The position numbers and the translations under genes were made by a program. Positions 24,197 to 31,399 of a stretch of DNA of 39,198 nt are shown one piece after another. Each line of letters begins with the position of its first letter. The first letter of the stretch is position 1. This DNA comes from Oscillospiraceae bacterium (GTDB lineage Bacteria; Bacillota; Clostridia; Oscillospirales; Acutalibacteraceae), in NCBI GenBank assembly GCA_015066515.1, contig SVOH01000018.1:1-39198 (forward strand), in the 5' to 3' direction. Under the pieces are notes generated by a model. It saw only the letters and a list, made by a program, of their open reading frames with translations, was not told where the DNA came from and did not search any database.

Positions 24197-24907
24197 GTGG
24201 CTAAAATTATCGGCGTTGCGCCAAAATCACTTACAATTAAAGAAAATAACAGTTGTATGCAAGACTACTACCAGCTTGGCAATAACTACACCAAACGTGT
24301 GGCCGAAGCGGGCGGCGTGCCCGTAGGACTTTGTCCTGTAGATAATTGGCTTAGCGAAGAGCAATTAGATATGTGTGATGCCTTTTTAGTGCAGGGCGGT
24401 GCTGAATTTTACGACTATCATTTTCAAATTATTCATCACGCACTGACTCGTGGCAAGCGTTATCTTGGTATTTGCCTCGGTCAACAGCTTATCTACGTAT
24501 ATTTTGAGCTAAAACGCAGAGTCGAGAACCAAGGCTACGAAGGCGACCTTGTAAAAGCTATATGCAAATACCGAAGAACGCTTCCCCACTCACTACAAGA
24601 AAAAATACCAAACCATCGATACGATTACCCCGCAAGAAATGATGAAGATGCCGCTAAACACGATGTGGATATAGTGCGCGGCACCCTTTTACATAAAGTT
24701 TTGGGGCGCGACAAGATGCGTCTATGCTCTTTTCACGGTCTTAACACTCCACCAACGCAAACTCTTGTTACTATAAACGCGTGGTCGGCGCTCGGGGACG
24801 GTGTAGTTGAAGGCACCGAATACGGTGACAACATTTTAGGCGTTCAAGGCCACCCCGAAGCTGACAACCTTTTGCCTGAACTTTTTAATTTTTTAACAAA
24901 GGATTGA
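24197..24907 (+). CDS. Class I glutamine amidotransferase-like (peptidase C26) hydrolase
   Basis: A 236-residue protein of the gamma-glutamyl-gamma-aminobutyrate hydrolase type. YLGICLGQQL carries the nucleophile Cys, and GVQGHPEADNLLPELFNFL gives the His-Glu of the triad. No synthetase domain is attached, so it probably hydrolyses a gamma-glutamyl amide. The start is a GTG at 24197, with GGGGTG a few bases upstream. The next gene is a CapA-type protein 26 bases later; members of that family occur in poly-gamma-glutamate systems, so the pair may act on gamma-glutamyl material. This is inference. Confidence 0.85.
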   Translation: MAKIIGVAPKSLTIKENNSCMQDYYQLGNNYTKRVAEAGGVPVGLCPVDNWLSEEQLDMCDAFLVQGGAEFYDYHFQIIHHALTRGKRYLGICLGQQLIYVYFELKRRVENQGYEGDLVKAICKYRRTLPHSLQEKIPNHRYDYPARNDEDAAKHDVDIVRGTLLHKVLGRDKMRLCSFHGLNTPPTQTLVTINAWSALGDGVVEGTEYGDNILGVQGHPEADNLLPELFNFLTKD

Positions 24908-24933
24908 ATTAATTATACTATGAGGTGAAATTT

Positions 24934-26028
24934 ATGAAAATATTACTTGCAGGTGACTTTAGTCCTACCAAAACAACAAACGAACTCTTTAAAATCAAAG
25001 ATACCAAAACCCTTTTCGGTGATACTTTGTCACTGTTTGAAGGCAATGATATAAATTTTGTAAATATGGAAGGCGCACTTACCGAAAGTGATGCAGGTAT
25101 TGAAAAATTTGGCCCCTGTCTTAAAGGTACACCAATCGCCGCTGAGGTTATGAAAGAGGTAGGCATCAACCTTGTAGGTCTTTCAAATAACCACATTTTT
25201 GACTATGGTATTAGGGGCTACAAAGATACCGTTGCGGCACTTGACAAAGCGGGTATTCCTTATACCGGTTTTGGTAAAAACTATGAAGACGCTCGCAAAA
25301 ACTATTACTTTGAAAAAAATGGCGAAAAAATAGCCTTTGTTTGCGTATGTGAAAGTGAATATAGCTATGCGCTGGAGGACCGTATGGGTTCACGTTTGTA
25401 CGATTGCTATGACACCATTGCTGACGTGCGTGAAGCTAAAGCTAATGCCGATAAGGTAATCGTAATCTACCACGGTGGCAAAGAAAACTGCCGCTACCCA
25501 TCTCCTCGCATGCGCAAGCTTACCCACGCGCTCGTTGACGCAGGCGCCGACCTTGTTACCTGTCAGCACTGCCACTGCATTGGTTGTACCGAGTATTACA
25601 AGAGTAAATTCATCTGCTATGGGCAGGGCAACTTCCATTTTGTAAACCCTTGGAGAGCGGAATACCCACACTGGCCGCTTGAAATAGTAATTCGTTACGA
25701 CACAGTAACGGGCGAAATTGAACGTATTCCCGTTAATATAAATGCCGAAATTAACGGTATTGAACTTTCAAAGGGCGAAACAAAAGAAAATATTATAAAC
25801 CTTATGAAAGAACTTGACCAAAGTATAATTGACGGCAGCTATAAACAAGGCTATGCCGACTACTGCGAAAGCCAAAGAGAAGTTTACCACGGTTGGATTG
25901 GACGCGCCTATTCAGAAAACGCTACCGAACGCGACAACAAGGTGTTTGGTCATTACATTGACTGCGAAGCGCATCTTGACATGCTGCTTGAGCTTAACAA
26001 AACCGCAAATCATACAAACGAAAAATAA
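24934..26028 (+). CDS. CapA-family (PGA_cap) metallophosphatase-like protein
   Basis: A 364-residue protein with the calcineurin-like CapA fold: ILLAGDFSPTK at the N-terminus, NFVNMEGALTESD, GLSNNHIFDYG, IVIYHGGKENCRYPS and LVTCQHCHCIGCTEYYKSKF, then CYGQGNFHF. These acidic and His residues would bind two metals. There is no signal peptide, unlike surface CapA of Bacillus, so it is probably cytoplasmic. The ATG at 24934 is spaced seven bases from AGGTG; the GTG at 24925 is within that site. It forms an apparent two-gene operon with the C26 hydrolase. Confidence 0.85.
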   Translation: MKILLAGDFSPTKTTNELFKIKDTKTLFGDTLSLFEGNDINFVNMEGALTESDAGIEKFGPCLKGTPIAAEVMKEVGINLVGLSNNHIFDYGIRGYKDTVAALDKAGIPYTGFGKNYEDARKNYYFEKNGEKIAFVCVCESEYSYALEDRMGSRLYDCYDTIADVREAKANADKVIVIYHGGKENCRYPSPRMRKLTHALVDAGADLVTCQHCHCIGCTEYYKSKFICYGQGNFHFVNPWRAEYPHWPLEIVIRYDTVTGEIERIPVNINAEINGIELSKGETKENIINLMKELDQSIIDGSYKQGYADYCESQREVYHGWIGRAYSENATERDNKVFGHYIDCEAHLDMLLELNKTANHTNEK

Positions 26029-26031
26029 GCT

Positions 26032-26065
26032 AAAATTGCCTTGAAAATTCAAGGCAATTTTTTTG
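26032..26065 (+). terminator. Terminator of the C26-CapA operon
   Basis: AAAATTGCCTTGAA (26032-26045) pairs with TTCAAGGCAATTTT (26048-26061), followed by further T. The next promoter starts 11 bases later. Confidence 0.88.
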
Positions 26066-26075
26066 TTTTTAACCC

Positions 26076-26104
26076 TTGACAAGCGTTTTTCATTATGATA
26101 TAAT
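26076..26104 (+). promoter_or_regulatory. Promoter of T-box unit 3
   Basis: TTGACA (26076-26081) and TATAAT (26099-26104) are both consensus boxes, exactly 17 bases apart. Confidence 0.92.
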
Positions 26105-26111
26105 ACGAGCA

Positions 26112-26402
26112 AATATTTTTTAAATGCTTTGAAGGAATTATTTCTTTTCTTCCCTTCTTTTCAGAGAGTCGTCGGTTGGTGCAAGACGATAAGAACATTA
26201 AAAGAAAGCCTCATTCCCGAGCAGAGTGGCTGAACAAAATGAAATTTTAAGTAAGTTACTACGGTTTGTCCCGTTATAAAACACAAGGCTTGTTGGAGCT
26301 TTGACAAAGCGGTTGCTTTTTTGCAACAACCAGGGTGGTACCGCGAAAAACAAATTTTCGTCCCTGAAGTAAAGTTATTTAACTTTGCTTCGGGCTTTTT
26401 TA
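26112..26402 (+). promoter_or_regulatory. T-box riboswitch, predicted leucine specifier CTC
   Basis: T-box AGGGTGGTACCGCG at 26332-26345 before a terminator. Stem I begins with TGCT (26125-26128), which pairs with AGCA; GGAA pairs with TTCC below the specifier loop and TTTCTTTT with AAAAGAAA above it. The distal part has CAGAGA and GGTTGGTGCAA as in the other two leaders. The 3' loop strand reads CTC then A directly before TTCC, placing the specifier at 26210-26212, a leucine codon. The matching tRNA-Leu(GAG) is encoded at 31275-31359. It predicts induction of the three downstream genes when that tRNA is uncharged. Confidence 0.88.
26362..26402 (+). terminator. T-box 3 terminator
   Basis: CCCTGAAGTAAAGTT (from 26362) pairs with AACTTTGCTTCGGG (to 26394) with one bulged T and one G-U pair, followed by a T-rich tail. 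Confidence 0.85.
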
Positions 26403-26449
26403 TTTTTACAAACACGTCGACCAACACGGCGCAAAAGGAGAAAACACAT

Positions 26450-27826
26450 ATGAAACAAATCAAAATTGCAGATGCGACTCTTTGCCGCGAGAACAGTCAC
26501 TTTAGCTTTAAGGAGAAAATTGAAATTGCAAGACAGCTCGAAAACCTAAACGTTGACGTTATCGAGTTTCCTGAAATAGCAAACGCTCGCGCAGATATTT
26601 TGCTTATTAAAACCGTTTCATCATTTGTTAAAAACAGTGTAATTTCGGTAGCAGCAGGTGTTGGTGCCGACAGTGTGGAAAATGCTATTGCTTCTCTTGC
26701 AAATGCTAAAAACGCACAGGTGCGAATTGAGCTTCCTGTGTCGCCTGTTGGTATGGAATATACCTGCCACAAAAAACCCGATAAAATTTTGGCACATATT
26801 GAAAATGCTATTACAACCGCAAAGAAAACTATTCAAAATGTAGAATTTTGCGCCGTTGATGCTACACGTGCCGAAGCTGATTTTCTTAAAAACGCTATTA
26901 CCACTGCAATTAATGCCGGTGCTACAAGCGTATCTATTTGCGACAGTGCCGCCAATATGATGCCCGACGATTTTGCAGCCTTTGCCGCAAGCGTTGCCGA
27001 CTACTGCACAGTACCTGTTGGTGTTAAGTGTGACAACAAAAATGGGCTAGCAATTGCTCAGGCAATTCTTGCCGTGAAGCAGGGTGTTGATACTGTTAAA
27101 ACTGCTGTTGACGGCACAACCGTGCAGCTTGATATATTTGCCGATATGATTAAAAACTGCGGCAACGACTACGGCTTTACTTCAAATATCAAAACTACCG
27201 AGCTTCACCGCATAGTTAAACAAATCCGTTGGGTAACGGGTGCTGCACAAAACAGCAATACCGCCATAAAAACCGCCGAGGATACAGGCGTTCATCTCGA
27301 CAAAAACGATGATATCGACGCAGTATCTACTGCCGCTGCAAAGCTTGGTTATGACCTTTCAGAAGATGACAAGGCAAAGGTTTATGAAGAATTTTTACGC
27401 GTAGCCGCAAAAAAGAATGTAGGCTATAAAGAGCTTGAAGCAATTATAGCTTCTGTTGCGCTTCAGGTACCTGCTACCTATTCACTCGTAAACTACGTTA
27501 TCAACACGGGCAACATTATTCCCGCATCGGCTCAAATCACTATTAAAAAAGCCGACGAGCAAATACAGGGCATTTGCATTGGTGATGGCCCTATCGATGC
27601 CGCATTTTTGGCAATAGAGCAAATTATTGGCCACCACTACGAACTTGACGATTTTCAAATCACCTCTGTTACCGAGGGCAAAGAGGCTATGGGCTCGGCT
27701 ATTGTTAAACTACGTAATAATGGCAAGCTTTATTCGGGTAACGGTATTTCTACCGACATTATAAGCGCAAGTATTCGCGCATACATTAATGCCGTAAACA
27801 AGATTGTTTACGAGGAGGCAAACTAA
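26450..27826 (+). CDS. 2-isopropylmalate synthase-like protein with degenerate active site and intact LeuA regulatory domain
   Basis: A 458-residue protein; ATG nine bases after AAAGGAG. Residues about 1-240 form the HMGL-like TIM barrel, and about 340-455 the LeuA allosteric domain (GNIIPASAQITIKKADEQIQ, IGDGPIDAAFLAIEQIIG, GNGISTDIISASIRAYINA). In active LeuA the start is DTTLRDGEQ with a catalytic Arg; here it is DATLCRENS (residues 8-16). The metal site HCHNDLGLA is KCDNKNGLA here (about 193-201), so both His ligands are replaced by Lys and Asp, and the GERAGN motif is lost. DATR (about 137-140) is kept. It is unlikely to make isopropylmalate by the usual chemistry. It may be a leucine sensor or partner of the next enzyme. 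It is first in the Leu T-box operon. Confidence 0.82.
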   Translation: MKQIKIADATLCRENSHFSFKEKIEIARQLENLNVDVIEFPEIANARADILLIKTVSSFVKNSVISVAAGVGADSVENAIASLANAKNAQVRIELPVSPVGMEYTCHKKPDKILAHIENAITTAKKTIQNVEFCAVDATRAEADFLKNAITTAINAGATSVSICDSAANMMPDDFAAFAASVADYCTVPVGVKCDNKNGLAIAQAILAVKQGVDTVKTAVDGTTVQLDIFADMIKNCGNDYGFTSNIKTTELHRIVKQIRWVTGAAQNSNTAIKTAEDTGVHLDKNDDIDAVSTAAAKLGYDLSEDDKAKVYEEFLRVAAKKNVGYKELEAIIASVALQVPATYSLVNYVINTGNIIPASAQITIKKADEQIQGICIGDGPIDAAFLAIEQIIGHHYELDDFQITSVTEGKEAMGSAIVKLRNNGKLYSGNGISTDIISASIRAYINAVNKIVYEEAN

Positions 27827-27827
27827 T

Positions 27828-30332
27828 ATGAAATTATCATTTTCTACAAAGGGTTGGCATAACAGCTCGTTTGATGAATTTTGTGATATAGCGGTTGATT
27901 TGGGTTTTGGCGGTATCGAGCTGCACAACGTAAACAACCGCCTTTTCACCGATAAAGACGGTGCTTTTCACGATTATACTGCCGCTGCTACCGCTCGCAG
28001 ACTTTATGAAAAGAAATTACAAATTCCTTGTATTGACGTGCTTTGCGATATTGCCGCCGCTAACAAGGCCGATGCCGCTATAGAGGAATTTTCAAAATGT
28101 GTAAATATCGCTTCTAACCTTAATATTCCCGCTATTCGCGTAAAGGCCGAAAAGGCTGTTGACGCTGATTTGGCTCACGCTACCGTTATTTCTTTTATAG
28201 AAAAAGCGCTTACCGTAGCAACTGCAAAAAATATAACAATTTTAATTGAAACGTCGGGTCTTTTCTGCAAAACTGCAGAGCTTCGATGTGTCTTAGACCA
28301 ATTCGCTTGTGATAATTTAGCAGCTCTTTGGAATATGTCAGCCGCTTACTTCGAGGGTGGCGAAAGCGCCGAAGAAATTATTAAAAACTTGGGCGCATAT
28401 ATTAAGCATGTTCACATTAACGATGCTGAAAAAACAGCTGACGGCGTAGAGTTTTGCCTTATAGGTGAAGGTGAATTACCTATAGGTGATATGATGCTCG
28501 CTTTGCGTTCAGTAAACTATGACGGCTTTGTATCACTCGTTTGGGATCCAAGCTGGTGCCAAGAGCTTGACGATATGGAAATCATATTTTCACAGTACGT
28601 AGGTTATATGAAGCAGTACGGCGATACCTCTAAAAACGAGCGTACCTTCTACTACAACAAGAGTCACACAGGCAAATTCGTTTGGAAAAAGGATTTGCTT
28701 ATCGACCTTACTTTCTCACAGGTCCTTGACACTATGGTTGAGTGCTTCCCTGACCAATACGCATTCAAATATACAACTCTCGACTACACACGCACCTATT
28801 CGGAATTTCGTGACGACGTTGACACTTTTGCACGCTCACTTATTTCTATGGGCGTAAAGGCGGGCAGCCACGTAGCCGTTTGGGCATCTAACGTGCCGCA
28901 GTGGTATATTGCGTTTTGGGCAACCGTTAAAATCGGCGCTGTTTTAGTAACCGTTAACACCGCTTACAAAATTCACGAGATTGAATATTTGCTTAAGCAG
29001 TCTGACACCCATACCCTTATTATGACCGAAGGCTCAAAGGACACACACTACGGCAAAATTATTGCCGAGCTTTGCCCCGAGCTTGAAACAACAAAGGTAG
29101 GATCTCCGCTTCATAGCCGCAGACTTCCCTTCCTTCGCAACGTAATTACCGTAGGCTACAATCAAAAGGGTTGTATGACTTGGGAGGATGCGATTGACCG
29201 CGCGGCGCAGGTACCGCTTTCAGAGGTTCACCGCATGGCTGCCGCAGTTGATAAAGACGACGTTTGCAATATGCAATATACGTCAGGTACCACAGGTTTC
29301 CCAAAAGGCGTTATGCTTACACACTACAACGTTGTAAACAACGGTAAATATATCGGCGACCATATGGATTTATCAACCGCCGACCGTATGATGATTCAAG
29401 TACCTATGTTCCACTGTTTTGGTATGGTGCTTTCTATGACATCTTCTATGACACACGGCGCTACGATGTATCCGCTTCCCTATTTCTCACCAAAGCCTGC
29501 ACTTGCTTGCGTTCATAACGAGCATATTACCGCCTTTAACGGCGTGCCTACAATGTTTATCGCTATGATGCAACACGAAGACTTTGCAAAAACCGACTTT
29601 TCATATATTCGTACAGGTATTATGGCTGGCGCTAACTGTCCTGCCGACCTTATGAAAAAGGCAACCGAAGTTATGAATATGACCGAAATCGTATCAGTTT
29701 ACGGTCAGACCGAGGCAAGCCCAGGCTGTACTATGAGCAGTTATTACGATTCACTTGAGGTTCGTACCGAAACGGTTGGTAGTGCATTCGCTAACGTTGA
29801 GTGTAAAATTGTTGACCCCGAAACGGGCGAGGATTGCCCCGACGGCGTTAACGGTGAGTTTGTTGCACGCGGCTACAACATAATGAAGGGTTACTACAAA
29901 ATGCCTCAGGCTACCGCCTCTACCATTGATGCTGACGGCTGGCTTCACACAGGTGACCTTGCCTGTCGCACACCCGAGGGTAACTACAATATTACAGGCA
30001 GACTTAAGGATATGATTATCCGCGGCGGCGAAAACATTTACCCAAAAGAAATCGAAGAATTTATCTATACCTGTGATAAGGTTAAGGATGTTCAGGTTAT
30101 CGGCGTTCCCGACAAGCGCTATGGTGAAGAGATTATGGCTTGCATCATCTTAAAAGACGGCGAAACAATGAGTGAAGAAGAAATGAAGCAATATATAGCC
30201 GACCATATGGCTCGTCACAAGGTGCCGCGTTATATTGAGTTTGTAAAAGCATTCCCGATGAATGCCGCAGGCAAAATACTGAAATACAAGATGCGTGAAG
30301 ATGCCGCAAAGCGTTTGGGCCTTGAGGAGTAA
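27828..30332 (+). CDS. TIM-barrel isomerase-like domain fused to AMP-forming acyl-CoA ligase (Leu T-box unit)
   Basis: An 834-residue fusion; the ATG at 27828 overlaps the translation context of the previous gene, whose last codons supply GAGGAGG. Residues about 1-265 are a xylose-isomerase-like/AP-endonuclease-2-type barrel (FCDIAVDLGFGGIELHN, ILIETSGLF, YIKHVHIND, LIGEGELPIGDM). Residues about 290-834 are an AMP-forming ligase: MQYTSGTTGFPKGVMLTHYN (about 481-500), VYGQTEAS, GWLHTGDLACRTPEGNYNITGR, and the catalytic Lys near 815 in NAAGKILKY. It belongs to a different ligase branch from the two HTH-cupin ligases. Under a Leu T-box, isovalerate is a candidate substrate; this is inference. 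The role of the barrel is unknown. Confidence 0.85.
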   Translation: MKLSFSTKGWHNSSFDEFCDIAVDLGFGGIELHNVNNRLFTDKDGAFHDYTAAATARRLYEKKLQIPCIDVLCDIAAANKADAAIEEFSKCVNIASNLNIPAIRVKAEKAVDADLAHATVISFIEKALTVATAKNITILIETSGLFCKTAELRCVLDQFACDNLAALWNMSAAYFEGGESAEEIIKNLGAYIKHVHINDAEKTADGVEFCLIGEGELPIGDMMLALRSVNYDGFVSLVWDPSWCQELDDMEIIFSQYVGYMKQYGDTSKNERTFYYNKSHTGKFVWKKDLLIDLTFSQVLDTMVECFPDQYAFKYTTLDYTRTYSEFRDDVDTFARSLISMGVKAGSHVAVWASNVPQWYIAFWATVKIGAVLVTVNTAYKIHEIEYLLKQSDTHTLIMTEGSKDTHYGKIIAELCPELETTKVGSPLHSRRLPFLRNVITVGYNQKGCMTWEDAIDRAAQVPLSEVHRMAAAVDKDDVCNMQYTSGTTGFPKGVMLTHYNVVNNGKYIGDHMDLSTADRMMIQVPMFHCFGMVLSMTSSMTHGATMYPLPYFSPKPALACVHNEHITAFNGVPTMFIAMMQHEDFAKTDFSYIRTGIMAGANCPADLMKKATEVMNMTEIVSVYGQTEASPGCTMSSYYDSLEVRTETVGSAFANVECKIVDPETGEDCPDGVNGEFVARGYNIMKGYYKMPQATASTIDADGWLHTGDLACRTPEGNYNITGRLKDMIIRGGENIYPKEIEEFIYTCDKVKDVQVIGVPDKRYGEEIMACIILKDGETMSEEEMKQYIADHMARHKVPRYIEFVKAFPMNAAGKILKYKMREDAAKRLGLEE

Positions 30333-30337
30333 CAACG

Positions 30338-31147
30338 ATGATTGATAACAAGTTTACCGTTATCGACTCACACTGCCATATATACCCCATAAAAATTGCA
30401 AAACCTGCCGTAGAAAGTACCGGCAGGTTTTACGATATGACAGCGCTCGGTGACGGCACAGTAAATTCCTTGCTCGCTATTGGCGAAAAGGTGGGCATCG
30501 ACCGTTTTGTTGTGCAATCGGTGGCTACTACCCCACATCAAGTGCAAAGCATTAATAAATTCATCTCTGACGAGGTTTCTGCCTTCCCCGACAAACTTAT
30601 CGGTCTTGGCACAATGCACCCCGATAGCAGCGATTTAAAGGGAGATTTAGAACACATTAAGGAATTAGGGTTGCACGGAGTAAAACTTCACCCCGATATT
30701 CAAAGGTTCAAGATAGACGATTACCGCTGTCTTAAAATATACGAGCTTTGCGAAAAAGAGAATATGCCAATCCTTATGCATACAGGTGATTACCGATTCG
30801 ATTATTCTAATCCAAACCGTTTGGTGCCGATTTTAGATATTTATAAAAATCTTACCATAATCGGCGCGCATTTGGGCGGTTGGTCGGTTTGGGACGAAGC
30901 GGTTGAAAAGCTTTCGGGCTATAAAAATTTTTACGTAGACTCTTCGTCAAGTCTTTACGAATTACCAATAGACCGCGCTACCGAAATTATCCGCACCTAC
31001 GGTGTAGAAAAGGTTTTATTCGGCTCTGACTTCCCCGTTTTCTCACCCGATATAGAGCTTGAACGCTTTATGGCGCTACCTCTTACGGATGATGAGCGTC
31101 GCAAAATTTTAAGCGAAAATGTTTTAAGAGTTTATGGTATAGAATAA
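30338..31147 (+). CDS. Amidohydrolase-2 family metal-dependent hydrolase
   Basis: A 269-residue protein with the amidohydrolase TIM-barrel motifs: VIDSHCHIY at the N-terminus, GLGTMHPDS, GVKLHPDIQ, PILMHTGDY, IIGAHLGGW and LFGSDFPVFSP, which supply the usual His/Asp metal and catalytic residues. PF04909 members hydrolyse or decarboxylate small carboxylates; the substrate here is not evident. The ATG follows GAGGAG by eight bases and starts five bases after the fusion protein's stop, so it is in the Leu T-box operon. A decarboxylase or hydrolase step on an acyl product is possible. Confidence 0.82.
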   Translation: MIDNKFTVIDSHCHIYPIKIAKPAVESTGRFYDMTALGDGTVNSLLAIGEKVGIDRFVVQSVATTPHQVQSINKFISDEVSAFPDKLIGLGTMHPDSSDLKGDLEHIKELGLHGVKLHPDIQRFKIDDYRCLKIYELCEKENMPILMHTGDYRFDYSNPNRLVPILDIYKNLTIIGAHLGGWSVWDEAVEKLSGYKNFYVDSSSSLYELPIDRATEIIRTYGVEKVLFGSDFPVFSPDIELERFMALPLTDDERRKILSENVLRVYGIE

Positions 31148-31164
31148 TTAAACAGCTTAAAAAA

Positions 31165-31206
31165 TCAATAAATATGGGCAAGAACATCCTTGCCTATATT
31201 TATTGA
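31165..31206. terminator. Hairpin after the Leu T-box operon
   Basis: TCAATAAATATGGGCAAG (31165-31182) pairs with CTTGCCTATATTTATTGA (31189-31206) around AACATC. On the plus strand it is not followed by T; the T run is on the minus-strand side. It probably stabilises or weakly ends the operon transcript. Confidence 0.65.
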
Positions 31207-31225
31207 AAAAAATTGAAAATAATTG

Positions 31226-31254
31226 TTGACAAAGCAAAGCGTTAGTGCTATAAT
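31226..31254 (+). promoter_or_regulatory. Consensus promoter of tRNA-Leu
   Basis: TTGACA (31226-31231) and TATAAT (31249-31254), 17 bases apart, both perfect consensus, 20 bases before the tRNA. Confidence 0.93.
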
Positions 31255-31274
31255 AATCGGGCGCAATAGAATAA

Positions 31275-31359
31275 GCGAGTGTGCTGGAATAGGCAGACAG
31301 GCACGTTTGAGGGGCGTGTGTTCACCGACGTATGGGTTCAAGTCCCATCACTCGCACCA
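31275..31359 (+). tRNA. tRNA-Leu (GAG anticodon)
   Basis: An 85-base type II tRNA with encoded CCA. The acceptor stem GCGAGTG (31275-31281) pairs with CACTCGC (31349-31355). The anticodon arm is CACGT/GCGTG with loop TTGAGGG and anticodon GAG at 31309-31311. A long variable region follows, and the T arm is ATGGG-TTCAAGT-CCCAT. It reads CUC and CUU leucine codons. It has its own promoter and terminator. Its anticodon matches the predicted CTC specifier of T-box 3. Confidence 0.96.
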
Positions 31360-31364
31360 AATGA

Positions 31365-31393
31365 ACAAGACCTACCGCAAAGGTAGGTCTTGT
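31365..31393. terminator. Bidirectional terminator after tRNA-Leu
   Basis: ACAAGACCTACC (31365-31376) pairs perfectly with GGTAGGTCTTGT (31382-31393) around GCAAA, followed by GTTGTTTT. It lies between the tRNA and the convergent nagA. Confidence 0.88.
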
Positions 31394-31399
31394 GTTGTT

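Noticed and set aside
26321-26449. Upstream extension of the LeuA-like gene
   Set aside because: It lies inside the T-box and terminator of unit 3; the ATG at 26450 follows AAAGGAG.
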